In this document: positions 55,001-64,000 of the stretch, piece by piece | Layout of the letters: the number at the start of each line of letters is the position of its first letter | How positions within the stretch are numbered: the first letter of the stretch is position 1 | Assembly: GCA_949317995.1 (NCBI GenBank) | Contig: OX439048.1 | Location: 23,317,495-23,381,494 of the forward strand | DNA length: 64,000 nt | Source: Acholoe squamosa | Taxonomy: Eukaryota > Annelida > Polychaeta > Phyllodocida > Polynoidae | Direction of reading: 5' to 3' | Made by a program: the position numbers and the translations under genes | The notes under the pieces: model-generated | Database searches by the model: none | What the model was told of the DNA's origin: nothing | What the model saw: the letters and a program-made list of their open reading frames with translations, nothing else

Positions 55001-56152
55001 ACCATTGTTAAGGCACAGGTATTTCTAATGTAAGCTCCTATCTGAAATATGCATAAGCTATTCTCTTTTTCCTTAGAATAAGTAGTATACACTTAGTGCT
55101 AAGTGACCTAAAGATATGGCATGATGTCATAGCTAATTTGCTTTGTACCTGTTATTGTTTCTTTTGGTTATGTCCAAGAATGCTCAAGCTATAATGTAAT
55201 CTAATAGATATTCTCCCAAACCTTTGTCATCAAGGGTGCCACAAACAGACAAATTGAACAGCACATCTTAAGTATTTTGCACAATACTGAATTATATGTG
55301 AACTCTATAGTTTCACATTTCATTTTATCCCTTGGTGATTTGGATGCAGAGTTTGCCGAATTGATTTGTAATGTTGTACTCTCCATTAGCTGGTGTGATC
55401 ATTCCTGCTAGAACTTTCTGTATGTTTTACCTGCTGAGTCTCAAGTTTAACAAAGCTCTGCATAGCATTACAGTCAGGAACACAACATTAATCTTGAATC
55501 TAGTGTAAATCCCCATTTATTCTATAAGATGCAGCTCTTTTAACTATTATAGAGGCCTTCTCCAGTCAAATTCCAGGTGCAGCTTATAGGTAAGGCCTTC
55601 ACACTACAAAACAATATTAAGCCTGTAAAGCTCAAGACCTGGCTGCTACTTGCAGCTATCCAGGGATGAAGCTGTGGCTTTGCACAAGCTAATACACAAG
55701 ATCTTATCATACATAATGATATATCTGTAACTTTATAGATCTAAAACTCACATGTCTGACTATTCCATAAGTCTATCATATTGCATCCATACTATTAAAA
55801 TCACCCAAAGTATAACAATTTCTTTTCCTTTTTTTGTATCTATTGATATACCCCACAGTCTCTTTCCATCCTAGCCAGAATTAGCATAGAATGTCTTGTC
55901 TTAGTACATGTTTTAGTACATTTCCATATTGACAATCAATGATAGCAGTAACACACTCATAATTTATGCAAGGCTATTCTTGCAAATACAATGAATTTAG
56001 ATTATGAATATGCATACCCTATTAGTCTAGTACTCAAGCTTGACTTCCCAACTTCTTTGTGTGGTCTGTATGGAGAGCAAGTTAGGAAAGTAATACATTT
56101 TTATATTACCCATTCACACATGCATGATATAATGATATCAGATATAGAATTT
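49030..56152. repeat. Long non-coding tract with dispersed TATAAGCCACACC-type repeats
   Basis: No protein gene could be supported over 7 kb. Fragments of one repeat family recur at about 49,030-49,215, 49,490-49,570, 49,970-50,110, 51,640-51,930 and 55,530-55,600, and again in the palindrome at 56,370-56,510. They share TATAAGCCACACC and GGCTTGAAAATTG, in both orientations. They look like decayed non-autonomous DNA transposons. The rest may be intron or intergenic DNA. Confidence 0.5.
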
Positions 56153-57602
56153 TAGTGAGCCACTAAATAAACCTTAGCTCAATTTTGGGATGTAACTTAT
56201 ACTGCACGCAGGCACAATTCAATAACATAGTTCCACAAACACACATTTTTGAGACCATGGCACTGTTTCTCTGAACATATCCTACCAAGGAAACTTTACT
56301 GGTTGAATTACAAAGTATTATAGAACAAGGGGTAAATGCTTCATCCACCACTAAGAAAAAATACCAGCTGCTTATAGGCTGCAACCTGAGTAAAAGAATG
56401 AGCTAGAAGCCACACCCAAGGCTTGAAAATTGCAAGTTCAATACTTTCTATTGAGGTGAATACCCACCTATAAGCCACACCTTGAGTTCAGGTTAGTCCT
56501 ATTTCCTGCAGGACTTGTCTGATTTGTCTTTAAGTCATAGCTCATGTGCCAGAGTTTTGTATTTGTTGTTTATCAAATTTCCACACAGACAGAACAGTGT
56601 TCATGTCAGAGCTACAGGTTTCTACACAGACACGCTTTTAATGACAACCACAGTCTGATCACTGACAAGAGATAACTAAACTGAGCTAGTAATAATAATC
56701 ATTTGTCACCTGTATAATTCATGTGTTGTTTTTTTTAATTCAATATTGGTTTATAGGTTGGGATGCTCCTCTAATGCAATGGTTGACACATCTCTCTTCC
56801 AAAGCTCTGTTATTCTAGGGATGTAAGAAGGATGCATTTTTGTTTGCAAGTGGACCTAAACAATTGTCAAGGATGAGCTGACCTGAAATGAGTTGTCTGT
56901 CTAATTGTCATTAACTGTACAGTAGACATCCCAGGCAGTTGAACTTTTGACATTTATGATAATGATCAAACTGGACATAAAGGTTTGGTACACTGAAAGC
57001 TGGTAAGGACTTGGTGTAATTTGGTGTATAAAATGTCCTAAATTCTTGAAACAGCTAAATTAAGTCAGCACCTGAAAAACTCTATTCTGTAATGCACTTT
57101 ACCATAATTGGTCATTGGGGGGCGGTAAAACAAAGGTGACTGAATGGCAATATCAACTCACACAGTATATGTTCACTAAGGACCTGTTACCTTGACCCAA
57201 GTGCAGTTACAACATTCTTGCACTTAAGTGAAAACATGAGCCCATTTAAGGTTTTCCTTGTAGGATCGTTTCATAGTTATGGTGTGGCTTAGGGTTGACA
57301 TATGATATCATTACAGTATTGAACTGCTCAGAATCAGGTCTTAGGTATGCCCCATAACATCTTATCACATCAGTGTGTGGCATATATAGGATCATCTTAT
57401 GTACAGAGAATTATGGCAGTTACTAATTGTTTGACATTGTCCAAGAGAACACATCCTTATTTTCCATTTCTCATGAATGCCTCAGTAATGAGAATTGATC
57501 TTAATGAGATGTAAATTGAACATTTTTGTTTATAAGCCCCTAATCAATGGTGTAAATCTTAGTGGATACATAAACAAAGGTTCACAAGTGGGAGTCCATG
57601 AC

Positions 57603-57649
57603 AGTTATTTCACTCGCTGTTTGGCAGCCAAACAGCGAGTGCAATAACT
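57603..57649. repeat. Perfect hairpin in the arm
   Basis: CACTCGCTGTTTGGC (57611-57625) and its inverse (57627-57641) around one base, extended by imperfect pairing to about 23 bp. Mirror at 62504-62550. Confidence 0.85.
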
Positions 57650-58136
57650 CTGTCACGGATTCCCAAGAGTGCTCCTTTGCATTTATCTCATGTTTACATC
57701 ATCTTCTTACATCTAGTAGACAGGACTACATCATGTTTTCACTCTGTAATTTACTGCACTGGACTTGTTTATATTGTCGTCTTGAAGCTATTACGTCATC
57801 AATAGATCACATTATCAGGCAGTGTGATATGCAACCTACGTATCACACACTTACCTTGTAATTCACCCTCCTAATACAAACACTATGGCACCTCAGTATT
57901 CAAGCATATTTACTATGAGATAAAAGTTTAATTCTATCTGCACATACCAATGTTAGGATATACATCATACAAATACCATTCTTTCATACACACTTATCCA
58001 TGAATATGATGGTATTCTAGGCCACATGAGGAGAGATGAAAGTGAAGTGAAATGAAATGCAACAGAGAGTGCAAGAATGTTGTTTACATTGGAACATAAT
58101 TATTTTGTCTGAGGCCACAAAAGCTAGATCACACTA

Positions 58137-58360
58137 ACAAAGTTACTTGCATCTACCTTTAGTTGACGGGCTTCCCTAGCCCACTTAAAAGGGTCTATTT
58201 CTCCTCTTTCCTGTCCCCTCAGGATGTGTGTGGTGCACATATGCGCGGGCACTGACACATTCTCCTCTGTGAAATTGTGTAATGTAGTTCTCGCCATGAA
58301 TATGACCGTAGCTGTCGAAATGGCGTTAAACATCTATCACTCACTCACTCACTCACCTTT
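58137..58360 (-). mobile_element. SINE-like dispersed repeat
   Basis: On the minus strand: a GAGT simple repeat, GATGTTTAACGCCATTTCG, then ATGGCGAGAAC. The TTTAACGCC core beside a TGAG repeat is typical of repeats in molluscan genomes, from memory. Mirror copy at 61793-62016. Confidence 0.5.
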
Positions 58361-58468
58361 AGTTGACATGATATCTTACAGAGAAATGTGTCCTTGACTC
58401 AGCATGTACACAGAACCCTTCCCTTTTTTAAAGAGTTGTGTCAGATATAGATAACTGGCCATGCCTGC

Positions 58469-59389
58469 TTAGCTCTGGGTCATTAGGTGATTGATGTCCA
58501 CCAACTCATTTTCTGGTATCCACATGTTATTGCTTTCGGGCCAACCAATCCACTTAACCAGCACTTCCTTCCTCTTAGTTTCTCCATGACCAACTGTTCT
58601 ATGTTTCAGAATGCTCTCCACCTCATATACCTCACTGTCATCAGATGTTTTTTGAGGGTTGTTTTCCTGCTCTCTCAAGGACCACTCTGCCCTTTCGGCA
58701 TTTTTACTGCTCCTGGGATTTTCCTTGTTGAGTACATTTGAAGACGACAACTTTGATTCCCCACCTGTGTTGGTTATTGCCTCCTCCTTTTCACATCGGG
58801 TGTTTTCCAATTCTGCATATGGATCTGCATGGCCATACCTGCTAGTTGATGTTTGCATAGTAGATACCATGGTCCTCCATAGCCGGAACAGGTTGAATTC
58901 TGACATTGATATCTTCCTGACATTGATTGATGAATCGATATGTGGTGCTGACCCCATTGGAGACCATTCAGGAACTATCAATATTCCTTCTCTTGGAATA
59001 GACCTTGACCACCATCCTGAGGCTTCCTCACTGCATATCTTGGGCTGATGTGAGAAGGTCACAATTTGTGCATCTGGGACAAGTCTGACATCATTGACCC
59101 AGGGATGCTCTCCATGAACTCTCTTTATATGGTCTATGAGATGTTGCTTGCGTCCTTGCTTGAATGTATGCTGACAGACTGGGCAGAGCCACCCTAAGCC
59201 ATTCTTTTGGTGAGTTAGGGCATGCCTTTTAGCATTATAGGCTTGTGAAAATGGACCACCTCCACATATCTCACAAATGAGTTTGTTACCGTTATTCATG
59301 GTTTTCCTGTTCATTTTCCTCTCTTGACTCTTCTCGTCTCTTCTTTCCATGTTACTTCTTTCTATCTTTGTGGTCCTCTCGATTGTCAT
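58469..59389 (-). CDS. C2H2 zinc-finger / chromodomain protein (left-arm copy)
   Basis: 306 residues from ATG 59389, no intron. The basic N terminus is followed by zinc finger 1 (CEICGGGPF...HALTH, about 39-61) and finger 2 (CPVCQHTF...H, about 73-96), a middle region of unknown fold, and a C-terminal chromodomain (VKWIGWPESNNMWIPENEL, about 250-300) with the aromatic positions expected for binding a methylated histone tail. Such fusions often derive from transposon integrases. No intron and a position inside repeats point to a mobile or domesticated origin, but no transposon termini were seen. Confidence 0.65.
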   Translation of the reverse strand: MTIERTTKIERSNMERRDEKSQERKMNRKTMNNGNKLICEICGGGPFSQAYNAKRHALTHQKNGLGWLCPVCQHTFKQGRKQHLIDHIKRVHGEHPWVNDVRLVPDAQIVTFSHQPKICSEEASGWWSRSIPREGILIVPEWSPMGSAPHIDSSINVRKISMSEFNLFRLWRTMVSTMQTSTSRYGHADPYAELENTRCEKEEAITNTGGESKLSSSNVLNKENPRSSKNAERAEWSLREQENNPQKTSDDSEVYEVESILKHRTVGHGETKRKEVLVKWIGWPESNNMWIPENELVDINHLMTQS

Positions 59390-59549
59390 GCTGTGACTGC
59401 TGGATGAATACAGAACCACCCATTGATATGTTTCTGGATGGCCTCTACTTCTGCTCTTGAAGTGACAGCCCTGCCACCTATTGGTGAATAATGGCGATGG
59501 ATTGTATAGTTAAGTACAGGGGAGTGATGATACACTTGAATCATTTGAT

Positions 59550-60610
59550 TATGATGAAATGCCCCCCCTCCAAATGATGGTACATGCCCTACTGATGTCC
59601 AGGTGGAGTAAAGGGGCAAGCTGGGGTAACGGAGATAAAGCCCTCCCGACTCCTCCCAACTACTCCCAAGTGGAGAAGTGAGGATCCCTCCCCATATCAA
59701 ACCAAAATGTGTGATTTACCACCATGGGGGGGTGGGGGTGCTTACTCCTCCACTTGGGAGTAGTTGGGAGGAGTCGGGCAGGCTTTATCCCCTTTACCCC
59801 AGCTGAACATCAGTAGGGCATGTACCATCATGGGAGGGGGGGGCAAAATTCCTCCCAATTGGAGGAGTTTTGCCCCCCCCCTCCCATCATGGTACATGCC
59901 CTACTGATGTTCAGCTGGGGTAAAGAAAGTGGTTTAAGCCCTCCCGACTCCTCCCAAGTGAAGGAGTGAGGATCCCTCCCCATATCAAATTAAAATGTGT
60001 GATTCACCACCATGGGGGGTGGGGGTGCTTACTCCTCCACTTGGGAGTAGTTGGGAGGAGTCGGGAGGGCTTAAACCCCTTTACCCCAGCTGAACATAAG
60101 TAGGGCATGTACCATCATGGGAGGGGGGGCAAAATTTTCCAAAGAACTCCTCCCAATTGGAGGAGTTTTGCCCCCCCCTCCCATGATGGTACATGGGAGG
60201 AGTCGGGAGGGCTTAAACCACTTTCTTTACCCCAGCTGAACATCAGTAGGGCATGTACCATGATGGGAGGGGGGGGGGCAAAACTCCTCCAATTGGGAGG
60301 AATTTTGCCCCCCCTCCCATGATGGTACATGCCCTACTGATGTTCAGCTGGGGTAAAGGGGATAAAGCCTGCCCGACTCCTCCCAACTACTCCCAAGTGG
60401 AGGAGTAAGCACCCCCACCCCCCCATGGTGATAAATCACACATTTTGGTTTGATATGGGGAGGGATCCTCACTCCTCCACTTGGGAGTAGTTGGGAGGAG
60501 TCGGGAGGGCTTTATCTCCGTTACCCCAGCTTGCCCCTTTACTCCACCTGGACATCAGTAGGGCATGTACCATCATTTGGAGGGGGGGGGGCATTTCATC
60601 ATAATCAAAT
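59550..60610. repeat. Nested hairpin cluster at the palindrome centre
   Basis: Modules made of ACTCCTCCCAAC-type, GGTACATGCCCTACTGATG-type and poly-C/G segments occur six or more times in alternating orientation. The block can pair with itself at many levels. The non-mirrored 238 bp (59958-60195) is built from the same modules. Confidence 0.8.
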
Positions 60611-60763
60611 GATTCAAGTGTATCATCACTCCCCTGTACTTAACTATACAATCCATCGCCATTATTCACCAATAGGTGGCAGGGCTGTCACTTCAAGAGC
60701 AGAAGTAGAGGCCATCCAGAAACATATCAATGGGTGGTTCTGTATTCATCCAGCAGTCACAGC

Positions 60764-61684
60764 ATGACAATCGAGAGGACCACAAAGATAGAAAGAAGTA
60801 ACATGGAAAGAAGAGACGAGAAGAGTCAAGAGAGGAAAATGAACAGGAAAACCATGAATAACGGTAACACATTCATTTGTGAGATATGTGGAGGTGGTCC
60901 ATTTTCACAACCCTATAATGCTAAAAGGCATGCCCTAACTCACCAAAAGAATGGCTTAGGGTGGCTCTGCCCAGTCTGTCAGCATACATTCAAGCAAGGA
61001 CGCAAGCAACATCTCATAGACCATATAAAGAGAGTTCATGGAGAGCATCCCTGGGTCAATGATGTCAGACTTGTCCCAGATGCACAAATTGTGACCTTCT
61101 CACATCAGCCCAAGATATGCAGTGAGGAAGCCTCAGGATGGTGGTCAAGGTCTATTCCAAGAGAAGGAATATTGATAGTTCCTGAATGGTCTCCAATGGG
61201 GTCAGCACCACATATCGATTCATCAATCAATGTCAGGAAGATATCAATGTCAGAATTCAATCTGTTCCGGCTATGGAGGACCATGGTATCTACTATGCAA
61301 ACATCAAATAGCAGGTATGGCCATGCAGATCCATATGCAGAATTGGAAAACACCCGATGTGAAAAGGAGGAGGCAATAACCAACACAGGTGGGGAATCAA
61401 AGTTGTCGTCTTCAAATGTACTCAACAAGGAAAATCCCAGGAGCAGTAAAAATGCCGAAAGGGCAGAGTGGTCCTTGAGAGAGCAGGAAAACAACCCTCA
61501 AAAAACATCTGATGACAGTGAGGTATATGAGGTGGAGAGCATTCTGAAACATAGAACAGTTGGTCATGGAGAAACTAAGAGGAAGGAAGTGCTGGTTAAG
61601 TGGATTGGTTGGCCCGAAAGCAATAACATGTGGATACCAGAAAATGAGTTGGTGGACATCAATCACCTAATGACCCAGAGCTAA
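60764..61684 (+). CDS. C2H2 zinc-finger / chromodomain protein (right-arm copy)
   Basis: Mirror copy of the gene at 58469-59389, also uninterrupted. It differs at four residues: Thr-Phe for Lys-Leu just before the first Cys, Pro for Ala inside finger 1, and Asn for Ser in the middle region. None hits a zinc ligand or a chromodomain aromatic residue, so either copy could be functional. Confidence 0.65.
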   Translation: MTIERTTKIERSNMERRDEKSQERKMNRKTMNNGNTFICEICGGGPFSQPYNAKRHALTHQKNGLGWLCPVCQHTFKQGRKQHLIDHIKRVHGEHPWVNDVRLVPDAQIVTFSHQPKICSEEASGWWSRSIPREGILIVPEWSPMGSAPHIDSSINVRKISMSEFNLFRLWRTMVSTMQTSNSRYGHADPYAELENTRCEKEEAITNTGGESKLSSSNVLNKENPRSSKNAERAEWSLREQENNPQKTSDDSEVYEVESILKHRTVGHGETKRKEVLVKWIGWPESNNMWIPENELVDINHLMTQS

Positions 61685-61792
61685 GCAGGCATGGCCAGTT
61701 ATCTATATCTGACACAACTCTTTAAAAAAGGGAAGGGTTCTGTGTACATGCTGAGTCAAGGACACATTTCTCTGTAAGATATCATGTCAACT

Positions 61793-62016
61793 AAAGGTGA
61801 GTGAGTGAGTGAGTGATAGATGTTTAACGCCATTTCGACAGCTACGGTCATATTCATGGCGAGAACTACATTACACAATTTCACAGAGGAGAATGTGTCA
61901 GTGCCCGCGCATATGTGCACCACACACATCCTGAGGGGACAGGAAAGAGGAGAAATAGACCCTTTTAAGTGGGCTAGGGAAGCCCGTCAACTAAAGGTAG
62001 ATGCAAGTAACTTTGT
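61793..62016 (+). mobile_element. SINE-like dispersed repeat (right arm)
   Basis: Mirror of 58137-58360. It contains a short ORF that is part of the repeat and not a gene. Confidence 0.5.
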
Positions 62017-64000
62017 TAGTGTGATCTAGCTTTTGTGGCCTCAGACAAAATAATTATGTTCCAATGTAAACAACATTCTTGCACTCTCTGTTGCATTTCA
62101 TTTCACTTCACTTTCATCTCTCCTCATGTGGCCTAGAATACCATCATATTCATGGATAAGTGTGTATGAAAGAATGGTATTTGTATGATGTATATCCTAA
62201 CATTGGTATGTGCAGATAGAATTAAACTTTTATCTCATAGTAAATATGCTTGAATACTGAGGTGCCATAGTGTTTGTATTAGGAGGGTGAATTACAAGGT
62301 AAGTGTGTGATACGTAGGTTGCATATCACACTGCCTGATAATGTGATCTATTGATGACGTAATAGCTTCAAGACGACAATATAAACAAGTCCAGTGCAGT
62401 AAATTACAGAGTGAAAACATGATGTAGTCCTGTCTACTAGATGTAAGAAGATGATGTAAACATGAGATAAATGCAAAGGAGCACTCTTGGGAATCCGTGA
62501 CAGAGTTATTGCACTCGCTGTTTGGCTGCCAAACAGCGAGTGAAATAACTGTCATGGACTCCCACTTGTGAACCTTTGTTTATGTATCCACTAAGATTTA
62601 CACCATTGATTAGGGGCTTATAAACAAAAATGTTCAATTTACATCTCATTAAGATCAATTCTCATTACTGAGGCATTCATGAGAAATGGAAAATAAGGAT
62701 GTGTTCTCTTGGACAATGTCAAACAATTAGTAACTGCCATAATTCTCTGTACATAAGATGATCCTATATATGCCACACACTGATGTGATAAGATGTTATG
62801 GGGCATACCTAAGACCTGATTCTGAGCAGTTCAATACTGTAATGATATCATATGTCAACCCTAAGCCACACCATAACTATGAAACGATCCTACAAGGAAA
62901 ACCTTAAATGGGCTCATGTTTTCACTTAAGTGCAAGAATGTTGTAACTGCACTTGGGTCAAGGTAACAGGTCCTTAGTGAACATATACTGTGTGAGTTGA
63001 TATTGCCATTCAGTCACCTTTGTTTTACCGCCCCCCAATGACCAATTATGGTAAAGTGCATTACAGAATGGAGTTTTTCAGGTGCTGACTTAATTTAGCT
63101 GTTTCAAGAATTTAGGACATTTTATACACCAAATTACACCAAGTCCTTACTAGCTTTCAGTGTACCAAACCTTTATGTCCAGTTTGATCATTATCATAAA
63201 TGTCAAAAGTTCAACTGCCTGGGATGTCTACTGTACAGTTAATGACAATTAGACAGACAACTCATTTCAGGTCAGCTCATCCTTGACAATTGTTTAGGTC
63301 CACTTGCAAACAAAAATGCATCCTTCTTACATCCCTAGAATAACAGAGGTTTGGAAGAGAGATGTGTCAACCATTGCATTAGAGGAGCATCCGAACCTAT
63401 GAACCAATATTGAATTAAAAAAAACAACACATGAATTATACAGGTGACAAATGATTATTATTACTAGCTCAGTTTAGTTATCTCTTGTCAGTGATCAGAC
63501 TGTGGTTGTCATTAAAAGCGTGCCTGTGTAGAAACCTGTAGCTCTGACATGAACACTGTTCTGTCTGTGTGGAAATTTGATAAACAACAAATACAAAACT
63601 CTGGCACATGAGCTATGACTTAAAGACAAATCAGACAAGTCCTGCAGGAAATAGGACTAACCTGAACTCAAGGTGTGGCTTATAGGTGGGTATTCACCTC
63701 AATAGAAAGTATTGAACTTGCAATTTTCAAGCCTTGGGTGTGGCTTCTAGCTCATTCTTTTACTCAGGTTGCAGCCTATAAGCAGCTGGTATTTTTTCTT
63801 AGTGGTGTATGAAGCATTTACCCCTTGTTCTATAATACTTTGTAATTCAACCAGTAAAGTTTCCTTGGTAGGATGTGTTCAGAGAAACAGTGCCATGGTC
63901 TCAAAAATGTGTGTTTGTGGAACTATGTTATTGAATTGTGCCTGCGTGCAGTATAAGTTACATCCCAAAATTGAGCTAAGGTTTATTTAGTGGCTCACTA

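Larger units (their letters stand above)
56153..59957 (+). repeat. Left arm of a giant inverted repeat
   Basis: Each base pairs with 120153 minus its position on the right arm. Three separate ORF pairs (58469/61684, 57598/62555, 56163/63990) give exactly this sum. The arm continues at least to the window edge on the other side, so 3,805 bp is a minimum. I noted about a dozen single-base differences. Confidence 0.95.
60196..64000 (-). repeat. Right arm of the giant inverted repeat
   Basis: Inverse copy of 56153-59957, up to the last base of the window. Differences from the left arm include those giving KL/TF, A/P and S/N changes in the protein. Confidence 0.95.

Noticed and set aside
57598-57861. 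87-codon ORF in each arm
   Set aside because: Its beginning is the perfect hairpin, and no conserved domain is visible.
58124-58333. 69-codon ORF in each palindrome arm
   Set aside because: It coincides with the SINE-like repeat.
59386-59700. 104-codon ORF upstream of the zinc-finger gene (mirror 60450-60767)
   Set aside because: Its N-terminal half is the hairpin module and it overlaps the true gene start in another frame.
56153-64000. Parvovirus-like terminal hairpin or viral genome end
   Set aside because: No replication or capsid gene is present, and the arms contain ordinary dispersed repeats.
1-64000. tRNA, rRNA, CRISPR or bacterial operon features
   Set aside because: None was recognised, and the splice signals and repeats show eukaryotic DNA.

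Overview
The window is animal nuclear DNA, AT-rich, with spliced genes, microsatellites and long non-coding tracts. A mollusc is most likely. The dispersed repeat with a GTTTAACGCC core next to a TGAG-type simple repeat looks molluscan to me, as does the mix of Ngaro/PAT-like, Ty3/gypsy and Polinton elements. This placement is inference; nothing in the window names the species. No rRNA, tRNA or CRISPR array was recognised.

Layout. 0.4-1.2 kb: the broken 3' end of an ENPP4/5-type ectonucleotidase gene. 2.1-5.2 kb: two TATA-driven genes of an unrecognised family. 5.44-10.17 kb: a nearly intact tyrosine-recombinase retrotransposon with split direct repeats (A1-ORFs-B1-A2-B2). 10,196-26,851: a complete 16.7-kb Ty3/gypsy endogenous retrovirus on the minus strand (copy 1), with two 650-bp LTRs and a GTAT target duplication; it landed inside a short tandem repeat. 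27.2-30.7 kb: a head-to-head pair of paralogous membrane glycoprotein genes, one broken by a single stop. 31.8-35.66 kb: a Polinton/Maverick relic on the minus strand, cut at 35,664 by copy 2. 35,664-47.6 kb: a 5'-truncated, decayed relative of copy 1 on the plus strand. 47.6-56.15 kb: non-coding DNA with MITE-like repeats and a 306-bp tandem duplication. 56,153-64,000: a near-perfect inverted repeat (arms of at least 3.8 kb, 238-bp spacer) with one zinc-finger/chromodomain gene per arm; it runs off the window.

The most interesting system is the retrovirus family. Gag and pol share one frame and are separated by a UAG. Downstream of pol both copies keep a promoter-like block (octamer, CCAAT, TATA) and a short exon that carries an ATG and ends in a phase-2 splice donor. 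Three later acceptors open, all in the matching phase, into an unknown ORF (X), a fusion-glycoprotein-like env, and a second unknown ORF (Y). The Y-side intergenic region also carries, in both copies and on the opposite strand, a TATA box and a two-exon ORF with a phase-2 intron of about 100 nt. Together this suggests a complex retrovirus-like element with an internal promoter, a shared leader peptide and an antisense gene. The evidence is comparison of two diverged copies; there are no RNA data. Both copies carry stops or frameshifts, so the sequences as they stand are relics, although gag and pol of copy 1 are open throughout.
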